Below are positions 37,188-45,395 of a stretch of 64,000 nucleotides of DNA, one piece after another. The notes beneath the pieces are model-generated. The model ran no database searches. It had not been told where the DNA came from and saw only the letters and a list, made by a program, of their open reading frames with translations. Location of the stretch: assembly GCA_902774115.1 (NCBI GenBank), contig CACYHH010000006.1, positions 124,001 through 188,000 on the forward strand, written 5' to 3'. Position 1 is the stretch's first letter, and each line of letters opens with the position of its first letter. A program made the translations under genes and the position numbers. This DNA is from an uncultured Spirochaetales bacterium (GTDB taxonomy: Bacteria; UBP6; UBA1177).

Positions 37188-37946
37188 CTAATTTTTATAA
37201 CACACAAATAAATTCTCGTTGCAATTCAATCCGTATTTGGCAGGATAATCTTTGGACATTTCGTTTATCTTTACCCTAAATCCAGCCGACTCCAATCGAT
37301 CTTTATAATCCATACCATAAAGTCTGACGTGATCGTTCTGTCCGTATGCTTCAAAACGGGCTTCAGGAGTTAGTATTGTTTTATCCTCAAAAGTTTTTTC
37401 CAAATTTTGTGCATACGGAACCTGCAAAATAGCAATGCCGTCTGGTTTTATTACTCGTCGCAATTCTTTCATTGCAACAATGTCATCCGGCACATGTTCC
37501 AACACATGATTGCAGACAAGAACATCGTAAGTATTGTCAGCAATATCGTGCAAATCCATAATATCAACATCTTGAACATAATCCGGATATGCATATCCTT
37601 CACATCTTTTATCTCCGGCAGTGTATTCTACATTCGTATGTGCCATTAGATATTTTGACAAATTAGATTCCGGAGCAATATGTAATAATTTGATTTGCTT
37701 ATCTTTGTTTTCTGAGAAATAATAATCTCTAAAAAACAAATATAGCAAACGTTCTCTGTCAGTACTGTGACACACTGGACAAACAGCATTGCGAACACCG
37801 GCTCCTACACCGTCATATTGTTTCCAAATATTGGCATTGGTACCAGTCTGTAGATATTTATCTATTGGAGTATTGCAAATAGGACATTTATTCTTGTAAA
37901 AAAAACTTTCATATAAGTATTTAATTTTACGTAATATATGAATCAT
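37188..37946 (-). CDS. SAM-dependent methyltransferase with N-terminal zinc-binding Cys
   Basis: A 252-residue protein. CPICNTPI and CPVCHSTDRERL form a Cys-rich N-terminal module, then LLHIAPESNLSKYL, YDVLVCNHVLEHVPDD and VIKPDGIAILQVPY define a class I methyltransferase. Such proteins occur in LPS and capsule clusters, where they may methylate sugars or terminate chains. The start has little ribosome binding site support. The substrate is unknown. Confidence 0.78.
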   Translation of the reverse strand: MIHILRKIKYLYESFFYKNKCPICNTPIDKYLQTGTNANIWKQYDGVGAGVRNAVCPVCHSTDRERLLYLFFRDYYFSENKDKQIKLLHIAPESNLSKYLMAHTNVEYTAGDKRCEGYAYPDYVQDVDIMDLHDIADNTYDVLVCNHVLEHVPDDIVAMKELRRVIKPDGIAILQVPYAQNLEKTFEDKTILTPEARFEAYGQNDHVRLYGMDYKDRLESAGFRVKINEMSKDYPAKYGLNCNENLFVCYKN

Positions 37947-37954
37947 ATAATTTT

Positions 37955-38893
37955 CTACTGTAATAACTTTCTATAACATTTACGAAAAAAATTATATATA
38001 ATGGAGCACTTGTGTCTCATTGTTTTTTTTGCAGTAGACTCGTTAATACAACACTCTATCATTTCATTTGTTTGCACACAGTATACTTGTTTTTTCGAAA
38101 TCTCTGCAATTTTCTTTGCTTGAGCTAATGAACTTTCAATGAATATGCTGCAATCTTGCTTTTGCCTATAATATTCTCCTTTATATTCTCCGTGTTTATT
38201 CCATAACAATCTAGAAGTTTTATCTGGCAAATTCAACATTACTAAATTATCATACAAAACACCGTTTGCCTTTAGCCATTTCTCTGTATCGTATCTATAC
38301 TTCTCAAGTCTGCATGATATAATTGTATTTATCTTATATGTTGGTATAAACAAAGGAGAGGCGCTTCCCAGAAATTCTTTATATATCGCGCCATCATCAT
38401 CTACTATAGGATCTGCACATAATACACCATCAATATCAACACATGCATGAGATAACATTGGATGATGATAAATATTCCACTCAAAAATTCTTTCTTCGTC
38501 AATTATGGTAAAGAAAAAATCTACCATTTTAGAGCCATGACTTGTTGCAATGGGGGTACAATAGTAGTATTTACATAATTTTTCATTGCTGTTTTCGATT
38601 TTCTTTTTTGCATTTAATATGGCCTTGCCACTATGTATACTATCATCTACTATCAAAACCTTTCTTACGGCACAAGGGCTAACACTTTCTCCCCTTGACA
38701 AACCAACCGAATAAATACGACCTTCAATAAATGAATCAATATCTGATAACTGTTTATTCAGATACAAGGCAATCATACTTGCTGGCAACATTCCGCTGCG
38801 AGGAACTCCCACAACCAAATCAATATCGTGCGGAATTTTCCACAAATTACGGCGTATAATGTTACTCAATTCTGAAATGGTTACATATCTCAT
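37955..38893 (-). CDS. phosphoribosyltransferase-HAD fusion protein
   Basis: A 312-residue fusion. Residues 1-140 are a type I phosphoribosyltransferase with VVGVPRSG at 27-34 and the PRPP loop VLIVDDSIHSGKA at 79-91. Residues 150-300 begin with VDIDGVLCADP, a HAD-type phosphatase motif I. The protein therefore pairs PRPP chemistry with a phosphohydrolase. The ATG at 38891-38893 overlaps the upstream methyltransferase stop (ATGA), which fixes the start. Inside a glycan cluster it could attach or process a phosphoribosyl or ribose unit; this is inference. The composition is strongly AT-rich. Confidence 0.7.
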   Translation of the reverse strand: MRYVTISELSNIIRRNLWKIPHDIDLVVGVPRSGMLPASMIALYLNKQLSDIDSFIEGRIYSVGLSRGESVSPCAVRKVLIVDDSIHSGKAILNAKKKIENSNEKLCKYYYCTPIATSHGSKMVDFFFTIIDEERIFEWNIYHHPMLSHACVDIDGVLCADPIVDDDGAIYKEFLGSASPLFIPTYKINTIISCRLEKYRYDTEKWLKANGVLYDNLVMLNLPDKTSRLLWNKHGEYKGEYYRQKQDCSIFIESSLAQAKKIAEISKKQVYCVQTNEMIECCINESTAKKTMRHKCSIIYNFFRKCYRKLLQ

Positions 38894-39582
38894 TTCTTTT
38901 GCGCTTTTACCCCTAAGTTTATCCAACCATGATCGACTCCGCGAACTTCACTGTTATCCATTGTCTTGATATTGACAAATCCTGCCTGATTAAACAGTTT
39001 TGTCAAAGAATCAAGAGTATAGACGCATCGATGCCAATTAAAACTCATTGGGTTTTCCGTACCATCTCCGTATGTAAATATTCTACCGTTTACCCACGTA
39101 ATAACATCCTTTTCTTCATTAAATCTATACCAGCCATCCTTATCCGTTTGGTTTTGACCTGTCTTTATATAATTATTTGCCACATCTAATATTTTTCCGA
39201 AATCAGGAACCCATATTTCTAACGTACCTTCAGGCTTAATTATCCTGTATAATTCCGAAAACAATTTTTTTTGTAAAAACCATGGCACATGCTCAATTAC
39301 ATGGCTTGCATATATCAAATCGAAAGAATTGTCGTCGAAAGGTAATTTTTTTGAAATATTTACTATATAATCAACAGCGTCACCGTCTATAATGTTTAGA
39401 GTCTCAAAACCTTCTAGGCGAGAAAGGCCAGGACCGATTTCCAACAATCGAACTTTTTTGGAAATATTCTTTCGAATGTTTCTTTGGGTTTTGTATTTAT
39501 CTTTAAAATTTACAATAAATCCCAAATTTAACTTATGCAAAATTCTATCCAATTTTCTATGTTCATTAAAAGAATAATTCAT
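38890..39582 (-). CDS. SAM-dependent methyltransferase
   Basis: A 230-residue class I methyltransferase: KVRLLEIGPGLSRLEGF is the SAM-binding loop, FDLIYASHVIEHVPWF the post-II region and LYRIIKPEGTLEIWVPDFGK a later strand. Glycan clusters often carry such enzymes for sugar methylation or chain-end capping. The gene overlaps wzt by four bases upstream and the PRTase-HAD gene by four bases downstream, so all three are coupled. In ABC-type O-antigen systems a chain-terminating methyltransferase is often next to wzt, which fits. Confidence 0.82.
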   Translation of the reverse strand: MNYSFNEHRKLDRILHKLNLGFIVNFKDKYKTQRNIRKNISKKVRLLEIGPGLSRLEGFETLNIIDGDAVDYIVNISKKLPFDDNSFDLIYASHVIEHVPWFLQKKLFSELYRIIKPEGTLEIWVPDFGKILDVANNYIKTGQNQTDKDGWYRFNEEKDVITWVNGRIFTYGDGTENPMSFNWHRCVYTLDSLTKLFNQAGFVNIKTMDNSEVRGVDHGWINLGVKAQKK

Positions 39583-40865
39583 TTTTCAAATATCTTTGTT
39601 TCAAAAAATGTGTTGCCCCAATTTCTGTCCCATTTTGCATAATACAAATCCGATCCAGCCTTAATTTTATCAATTTCAAACCCAATAATTTTATCAACTA
39701 CGTCATAGTTTGTTTCTCCAGACGAAGCATCTCCACATCCAATAGAAAAAGAAATAGTATAATAACCTTTTACCAAACGAGGATTGCATATCACATATCT
39801 CAATAATTTTTTATTTCCTGCTTCAATCATAAATGTGTCCATAGAAGTATTACTGCCAACGGGAGTTTCCTCTACATTGAATATCGTGCAATTAATCCTA
39901 CATTCTTTTGACTTGTTTGCTTCAATTAGTATTTCTAATTCAATATCTTCATCGGTGGCGTATACAGGATTTTTTTTGGTGTAGGAAAAAGACAAAAATT
40001 TAACATGCAAACTTCTATTAGTGTCATGTTGTGCATCGGTTACAATCACTGTGTTTTCAGATTTTTGAATACTGTTTTTTTCTAAATAAAAATTAATAGT
40101 TGAATTAATGTCTCCATTAAAAGCAATAGAGCCATTTTGTAATAAAATTCCCCTGCTACAAAGCTGCCTTACAGCCGCCATGTTGTGGCTAACGAAAAGG
40201 ATAGTTCTTCCTTCTTTTTTGCTGACATCCCCCATTTTTCCGAGGCATTTTTTCTGGAATTCAGCATCTCCGACCGCTAAAACTTCGTCAACAACGAGGA
40301 TCTCAGGGTCGAGGTGTGCCGCGACTGCGAAAGCTAAGCGGACATACATTCCGCTGGAATATCGTTTTACAGGTGTGTCAATAAATTTTTCGACACCGGA
40401 AAAATCGATGATCTCATCCAGTTTTTTATCGATCTCCCATTTCCGCATACCGAGGATGGCGCCGTTGAGATAGATGTTTTCTCTGCCTGTGAGTTCAGGG
40501 TGGAAGCCGGTTCCGACTTCAAGGAGAGAGCCGATGCGCCCTTTGATTTTTATGCAGCCGCTCGTTGGGGAGGTGACGCGGCTTAAAATTTTGAGAAGGG
40601 TAGATTTGCCGGCGCCGTTGGCGCCGATTATGCCGAGGACTTCGCCTTGCTGGACATCGAAGGAAACGTCTTTCAGAGCATAGATGAAATCGGTGTTTTG
40701 AGCGTTGTTTTGAGAATTGAGCAAAGAAACTTGTGAATTCGGGTCGTCTTTTCCTCGGATCTTCGCCCACCAGCCCTGCAGATCCTTGGCGAGAGTGCCG
40801 TGGTTGATGAGGCCTAACTGATAAAATTTTGAGATATTTTCGACCTTGATGACGGTTTCGGTCAC
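39579..40865 (-). CDS. wzt: polysaccharide ABC exporter ATPase (Wzt-like) with C-terminal cargo-binding domain
   Basis: A 428-residue ATPase. Walker A GANGAGKS at 81-88, signature YSSGMYVRLAFA and Walker B ILVVDEVLAVGD define the nucleotide-binding domain (to about residue 240). The C-terminal 180 residues form the beta-rich domain that in Wzt recognises the finished polysaccharide. The start is GTG (40863-40865) after AAGGTG. The base composition changes abruptly near 40.14 kb: the ATPase part resembles the host background, the cargo domain is AT-rich like the downstream cluster. The matching permease is at 54729-55580, not adjacent. Confidence 0.9.
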   Translation of the reverse strand: MTETVIKVENISKFYQLGLINHGTLAKDLQGWWAKIRGKDDPNSQVSLLNSQNNAQNTDFIYALKDVSFDVQQGEVLGIIGANGAGKSTLLKILSRVTSPTSGCIKIKGRIGSLLEVGTGFHPELTGRENIYLNGAILGMRKWEIDKKLDEIIDFSGVEKFIDTPVKRYSSGMYVRLAFAVAAHLDPEILVVDEVLAVGDAEFQKKCLGKMGDVSKKEGRTILFVSHNMAAVRQLCSRGILLQNGSIAFNGDINSTINFYLEKNSIQKSENTVIVTDAQHDTNRSLHVKFLSFSYTKKNPVYATDEDIELEILIEANKSKECRINCTIFNVEETPVGSNTSMDTFMIEAGNKKLLRYVICNPRLVKGYYTISFSIGCGDASSGETNYDVVDKIIGFEIDKIKAGSDLYYAKWDRNWGNTFFETKIFEK

Positions 40866-40874
40866 GACATCACC

Positions 40875-41318
40875 TTAAATTTCTTCTTCGTAGCGCATCT
40901 GTTTTATCACAGCCAGTGGTTTACCGGATTTTTTATCTTTTCCGCAATCTTGTTTCCACTTTATTGTTTTCATATTGTCAACAGAGTGAGAATAGCTTTT
41001 ATATATGATCCTAAAAAAAGGTGTGTAGTCCGCTAAATCTGATGCAAGAAGTTTTTTTGAGTTTTCAAGCTGTCTTATAGCTTTTTCTATATGCGAACCT
41101 TTTAATTCTATATAATAAGCATCTTTTTTATCGTCGTTCAGAACAAGCCAGTCACACCTTTCTTCCTGGCCTGTAATAACTTTGCCGTCTATTTGATATT
41201 GTCTGACATCACAAGAATCTGGATTGACACCACGATGTTCACATTTCGTGATATCTCTTGAAACTATGATTTTTGCTTTCGGTTCGCATTCGCTAAGAAA
41301 ACAAGATAATTTAACCAT
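40875..41318 (-). CDS. PD-(D/E)XK nuclease-like small protein
   Basis: A 147-residue protein without a known name. RCDWLVLNDD and AYYIELKGSH place Asp56 and the E-L-K of 71-73 as in the PD-(D/E)XK nuclease fold, with a following helix carrying Gln83 (IRQLENSKK). It overlaps the upstream AAA ATPase gene by eight bases, so the two are coupled. Paired ATPase/nuclease genes of this type resemble antiphage systems such as Septu or PARIS, although neither has this exact second subunit as far as I recall. Nuclease activity is inferred. Confidence 0.6.
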   Translation of the reverse strand: MVKLSCFLSECEPKAKIIVSRDITKCEHRGVNPDSCDVRQYQIDGKVITGQEERCDWLVLNDDKKDAYYIELKGSHIEKAIRQLENSKKLLASDLADYTPFFRIIYKSYSHSVDNMKTIKWKQDCGKDKKSGKPLAVIKQMRYEEEI

Positions 41319-42618
41319 TCCGTTTTTCCTCGTTTTCCCAAATAAGTTCCATTAAATTATCATGTTCTTCATTTATAGCTGTTGATGCTCCGTCAATAAG
41401 CTCGGAAAGAATCAATCCGTATTCAGAATCCATGGCCTGTTCGCATCTGCCTTCGTCAAGATAGAAAGCCGATGAAGTTTTTGGATCAAGAATACAGTTG
41501 CTTTTTATTATTTTTTCCCTGCGCTTGTCTTCAGCAGGAATTTTCGAGGCATACAGCAAATTGTTGAACTCTCCGAGAATATAGGGACTATGGGTCGTAA
41601 TCAGAGCTTTGTTGCCTGAATTTACAAATAAACCCAAAGCTTTGGCTGTCGTCTGCTGAGCATCAGGATAAAGATGAGCTTCCAGTTCTTCCAGAATAAA
41701 CAAAATTTTTCGTCTGTTTAACAGATAATAGAACATCAGGTTGAATATCCATACAGTTTCCTGTTGTCCTGAGGAAGCGTAGTTGATTTTGACATATTTA
41801 TCGTCTGCTATCTGCAATCTTTCTTCGCCCGATATATAGTGGTAATGTCCTTTCAAAACATTTTTGCAAAACTCCAGCATTTGCTTTGTTGCCACTCGGT
41901 CAATTTTATCCTGAGAATAATGGAGTTTGTCGTTAAGCAAGCCTTCAAGTCCGTTATTCAGGACTGGTCTGATTTTGAGAATACGTTCTACATAGGAGCG
42001 TGTGCAGTAGTCGACAGCGACATTGGCGATTTCATCAACACCGGTAAAAATATAGTTGAGCTGATCTGTGAGCAAAGTGATCATTCCTCTGCCCGCCGGA
42101 ACATATACGCATTCGTAAGGAGAACCGAATAAAGCATCAAGTTCTGCTTTAAATTCAGCCACATTTAAATCCTGCCAATTTTCTGATGAGTTTGACCTGA
42201 TATATCCCAAGATTTCCGGGCAAAACTCTATATTGACAAAATTTTTTGACGAGTCGGAGTCATCTTTTTTCAGAGATATACGAACATAAATATTTTCTTT
42301 GTAATCATAAACTATTGACATGTCTGACGGCATTGCCCAGGTTGAGCCGAAAACTTTTAAAAATTTGCTGCGAAGCCGTTTCGCTATCCCAGTCATAGGC
42401 GGAATTGAATGAGAATCCTCGTTTTTCGGCATCATAAACTGGGAAAGAATATCGTTTTTTATCGTTTCGCAAAAATATACTGCTTTGGCAATAGTGCTTT
42501 TTCCGCTTGCCTGTCTGCCGGTAAGCACGGTAAAATCTTTTATATTCAGCTCACAATCGGCAATAGGTCCCAAATTATGAATCGTAATTCTTGGGAAAAG
42601 TGTTTTATCACAACTCAT
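41311..42618 (-). CDS. AAA_15/OLD-like ABC-fold ATPase
   Basis: A 435-residue SMC/RecF-type ATPase. Walker A GRQASGKST lies at 34-42, ASSGQQETVW resembles the ABC signature, Walker B is ILFILEELEAHLYP and the H-loop region is LITTHSPYIL. No TOPRIM domain is evident, so it is not a full OLD nuclease; the small nuclease-like gene downstream may supply catalysis. It sits between a GT11-like gene and wzt in a glycan operon, an odd place for such a pair. A shared 29-nt promoter element lies 70 bases upstream. Confidence 0.78.
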   Translation of the reverse strand: MSCDKTLFPRITIHNLGPIADCELNIKDFTVLTGRQASGKSTIAKAVYFCETIKNDILSQFMMPKNEDSHSIPPMTGIAKRLRSKFLKVFGSTWAMPSDMSIVYDYKENIYVRISLKKDDSDSSKNFVNIEFCPEILGYIRSNSSENWQDLNVAEFKAELDALFGSPYECVYVPAGRGMITLLTDQLNYIFTGVDEIANVAVDYCTRSYVERILKIRPVLNNGLEGLLNDKLHYSQDKIDRVATKQMLEFCKNVLKGHYHYISGEERLQIADDKYVKINYASSGQQETVWIFNLMFYYLLNRRKILFILEELEAHLYPDAQQTTAKALGLFVNSGNKALITTHSPYILGEFNNLLYASKIPAEDKRREKIIKSNCILDPKTSSAFYLDEGRCEQAMDSEYGLILSELIDGASTAINEEHDNLMELIWENEEKRNG

Positions 42619-42687
42619 TTCTGCTCCCTAATATTATTTGATGACAGTTTCGCTCATGAGTCCCAATACACAAAACCAAAACGCTAT

Positions 42688-42716
42688 AAAATCCCACAAG
42701 TTGCCTCGGATGTCAA
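42688..42716 (-). promoter_or_regulatory. 29-nt promoter-like element, copy 1 (before the AAA ATPase gene)
   Basis: On the minus strand it begins with a perfect -35, TTGACA, and ends GCAACTTGTGGGATTTT. The same element recurs at 43649-43677 and 55609-55637, differing only at a few positions. A weak -10 (GATTTT) stands 17 bases from TTGACA. Confidence 0.6.
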
Positions 42717-42745
42717 CACATTGTTTCTGCAAAATTGTTTCAAGT

Positions 42746-43621
42746 TCAAATCTCCGTCGTTTCAAACGATTCAACTGTTGGATTTTGTTTGACATTTTTT
42801 ATCTGCCACAATGGTTTTTGCCCGTAAAACGAAGCCCACATCGAAAAGGTGCTCGGCGGTCCTGCAATATAATCGCATAAAGAAAGTGCATGTAAATCAG
42901 CTACGAAATGTCCCGGACCTTTAAAAACATTCAATCCGTTAAAATCACTCAGATCAATTTCTTCATTTGAGCAGATAACAAAAGCGGTCTTTTCTTTCCC
43001 GAAAATATCTGCGATTCTGTTCATTACAGATTTGTAGGCTTCAAGCTCATAAAAATACTTGCCGCCAAGAAAATTTTTGTAATCTCCTCGTCTTATGTGT
43101 ATTCCGACAACGGTTTTAAAATCATTTTTCAGTGGTAGCACTGTATTTTCTGCGCTATCCCGAAAAGTCTTCAATGGTTTAAAATAAGAAGTTATAAAAT
43201 CGAGGTGTTTTTCTACCAGCCCTTGTGTTCTGAAAAGCCACCCGGAAAGAAAAAAGAGTTTTTTTGATGTAAGTTCCGGCAGATTTGTTTCATCGTTCAT
43301 AAGAAAGAGTTCTTCGTCATTTTTAAGATGAAGATTTTTAATTAAAACGAGGTCGTTTATGTTGGATTTCCTCATGATTTTTGCCGAAATCCTGAAAAAT
43401 TCAAAAAGCTGGTGACGTGCAAAATCCGACTTGTCGAAAAAATGATAGACAGATTTTTCTTTAATTTTCATACCTTTAAGCGGACCTTCAAAAAAATCGG
43501 CGTATTCATCAAAAGCGTGGCATAAAACGGGAACATCGTATTCAAGAGAAAAAGCTATAAAATGTGATAAGATTGAGAGCCTGTTTGCAAGCTGTCCTGG
43601 TTTTGCAGCAAGAATAAGCAT
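42746..43621 (-). CDS. GT11-like (alpha-1,2-fucosyltransferase family) glycosyltransferase
   Basis: A 291-residue enzyme with GIHIRRGDY, the donor-binding motif of GT11 alpha-1,2-fucosyltransferases, plus FVICSNEEID and the C-terminal GPPSTFSMWASFYG, also typical. It would add fucose or a related sugar to the glycan. The ATG at 43619-43621 has GAGGA before it; longer readings run into the promoter element. One of the three 29-nt promoter elements lies 28 bases upstream. Confidence 0.78.
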   Translation of the reverse strand: MLILAAKPGQLANRLSILSHFIAFSLEYDVPVLCHAFDEYADFFEGPLKGMKIKEKSVYHFFDKSDFARHQLFEFFRISAKIMRKSNINDLVLIKNLHLKNDEELFLMNDETNLPELTSKKLFFLSGWLFRTQGLVEKHLDFITSYFKPLKTFRDSAENTVLPLKNDFKTVVGIHIRRGDYKNFLGGKYFYELEAYKSVMNRIADIFGKEKTAFVICSNEEIDLSDFNGLNVFKGPGHFVADLHALSLCDYIAGPPSTFSMWASFYGQKPLWQIKNVKQNPTVESFETTEI

Positions 43622-43648
43622 AATATTCCTCAAACTCAAAAACGGCTC

Positions 43649-43677
43649 AAAATCCCACAAGTTGCGGCAGATGTCAA
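43649..43677 (-). promoter_or_regulatory. 29-nt promoter-like element, copy 2 (before the GT11-like gene)
   Basis: TTGACATCTG then GCAACTTGTGGGATTTT on the minus strand, matching copies at 42688-42716 and 55609-55637. It ends 27 bases before the ATG, a position consistent with a promoter. Confidence 0.62.
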
Positions 43678-43715
43678 TAGGGAAAACGGGTTCGGGGGTG
43701 TTTTTTTTAGGGGGA

Positions 43716-43960
43716 CCCTTCCGCCTGCTTAGCAGGCACCTCCCCTACTTCAGGGGAGCCTCAACTTCGTTTCGACACTAAAATCGAGCCGATAGGCGAG
43801 GTGCCTGACCCTTCCGTCACTGCGTGACACCTCCCCTGCCTCAGGGGAGGCTCAACTTCGTTTCGACATGAGAATCGAGCCGATAGGCGAGGCGTCCCTA
43901 AATTAGGGAAGCTGGCTCTCGAAGAGAGGCTGAAGGGTTGGGGAACTGCCGTAAGGCTAA
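43716..43960. repeat. dispersed repeat element with internal 93-bp tandem duplication
   Basis: Two tandem units begin CCCTTCCG at 43716 and 43809. Each contains a CCCCT...AGGGG inverted repeat, TCAACTTCGTTTCGACA and ATCGAGCCGATAGGCGAGG. Related pieces occur at 46824-46920, 52371-52585 and 53700-53832. No coding potential is evident; it looks like a MITE- or REP-like element. It fills most of the gap between the glycan cluster and DUF4143 gene 2. Confidence 0.6.
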
Positions 43961-43986
43961 GGGGTCGTGGCAGATTTCCACAAACT

Positions 43987-44062
43987 GAAAACTTTCACCA
44001 AAACCCGAAAAAGTTTTCAGTGGCAGTGAAAACTTTTCTTGAAATGTGAAAAAGTTTTCAGT
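43987..44062. repeat. four phased GAAAA-N-TTTTC elements in alternating orientation over the promoter of DUF4143 gene 2
   Basis: Elements start at 43987, 44007, 44028 and 44048, spaced 20, 21 and 20 bases. The second and fourth read GAAAAAGTTTTCAGT exactly; the first and third are inverted, imperfect copies (ACTGAAAACTTT-like). A promoter TTGAAA (44039-44044) and TATGAT (44062-44067) with 17-base spacing contains the last copy in its spacer. Confidence 0.8.
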
Positions 44063-44084
44063 ATGATCGTTTCGGAGGTGGGTC

Positions 44085-45266
44085 ATGATAATACGCGAAC
44101 ATTACATAAATCAGGTTCGTCCGTTTTACGAATCTGATCTTGTCAAAATCATTACAGGGATCAGGCGTTGCGGAAAATCGGTGATACTTTCGCAGATCAT
44201 GGATGAGATCAGAGACAAACACGAAAATGTTATATTTTTGAATTTCGAGGACAAGCTGACAACTTCAACTATCCGGAATTCCATGGATCTGATCAATTAT
44301 GTCAAAGAAAACAGAAAACCGGAAAAACTTTATCTGTTTTTGGACGAGGTTCAGGAGCTTGACGGTTGGCAGGATGCCTGTAAAACGCTTCGTCTTTACG
44401 ACACATCGGTGTTTATAACCGGCTCAAACTCGAAACTTCTTTCAGGCGAATTTACCAAGGAACTCAGCGGCCGTTTCGTCTCTTTCAGGGTCCGCCCTTT
44501 TGTTTATCGGGAACTTGTTGAATATGCCTCCCAACTTGGGAAAGAGGTCTCGATCAGCGACTACATCATTTGGGGCGGCTTTCCCGGACGGCTTGAAATG
44601 CCCGATGAAACTGCTCTCCGCAGATATCTTACCGATCTTGACAACACCATTGTCATAAACGATCTGATCCGCCGCTATCGGATCAAAAAAACATCGCTTT
44701 TCGTTGCTCTCGTAAATTATGTCCTGCGCTCGAATTCGAGGATATTCTCGGTAAAATCTATCCACGACTACATAAGACAAGAACACGATTCATGCTCTGT
44801 CAACACTGTAATGAAATATCTGAGTTACCTTGAAGAAGCCTATATCATTGAAAGCATCCGGCAGTATTCTGCCAAAACGAAACGCGAACTTTCTTTTTAT
44901 ATGAAGATTTATGATGAAGATGTTGCCTTTAATTCGATAAGATGTGATCGCAACCGCTATGATCTGACACACAATTTTGAAAATATCGTCTTCAACGAGC
45001 TGCTTTACCGCGACTGCAAACTGCAGGTCTTCAACAAAAACGGCAGGGAAATAGATTTTTTGTGCGAAAAAGCAGGAAAAAAATATTACATTCAAGTTGC
45101 ATACAGCGTGGCGGACGACAAAGCTTACGAAAGAGAATTCAGCGCATTCAACCAATTGGATCAGATCGACAGAAAGATCATCATTACAAACGATGATGTC
45201 GACTATTCGACAAGCAATGTCCAGCACATAAAAATGAGGGATTTCCTTCTTTCGGAAGATCTGTGA
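44085..45266 (+). CDS. AAA_14/DUF4143 ATPase 2
   Basis: A 393-residue protein. P-loop GIRRCGKS at 25-32, Walker B LYLFLDEVQ, then a winged-helix-like region (about 205-262, including CSVNTVMKYLSYLEEAYII) and a DUF4143 domain. REIDFLC is present but the expected E-x-K strand reads YYIQVAYS, so the nuclease-like site of this copy is degenerate. GGAGG lies six bases before the ATG. Four phased operator-like elements overlap its promoter. It lies between a dispersed repeat and a second DUF4143 gene. Confidence 0.82.
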   Translation: MIIREHYINQVRPFYESDLVKIITGIRRCGKSVILSQIMDEIRDKHENVIFLNFEDKLTTSTIRNSMDLINYVKENRKPEKLYLFLDEVQELDGWQDACKTLRLYDTSVFITGSNSKLLSGEFTKELSGRFVSFRVRPFVYRELVEYASQLGKEVSISDYIIWGGFPGRLEMPDETALRRYLTDLDNTIVINDLIRRYRIKKTSLFVALVNYVLRSNSRIFSVKSIHDYIRQEHDSCSVNTVMKYLSYLEEAYIIESIRQYSAKTKRELSFYMKIYDEDVAFNSIRCDRNRYDLTHNFENIVFNELLYRDCKLQVFNKNGREIDFLCEKAGKKYYIQVAYSVADDKAYEREFSAFNQLDQIDRKIIITNDDVDYSTSNVQHIKMRDFLLSEDL

Positions 45267-45267
45267 C

Positions 45268-45346
45268 CCGGAAAAAGTGGCAAAAATTATCCGAAAATAC
45301 CAGGAAAAAGTGGCATTTTTCTTGAAAATACCTGGAAAAAGTGGCA
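45268..45346 (+). repeat. three GGAAAAAGTGGCA direct repeats over the promoter of DUF4143 gene 3
   Basis: Copies of CCNGGAAAAAGTGGCA have their GG at 45270, 45303 and 45334, spacing 33 and 31 bases. A promoter candidate TTGAAA (45322-45327) with CAGAAT (45345-45350), 17 bases apart, has the third copy in its spacer. Two further copies follow the gene at 46769-46816. Confidence 0.8.
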
Positions 45347-45395
45347 GAATGTGTCGGCTTAGTCGGTAAGACTGTATTTTTACAGGAGATTTTAT

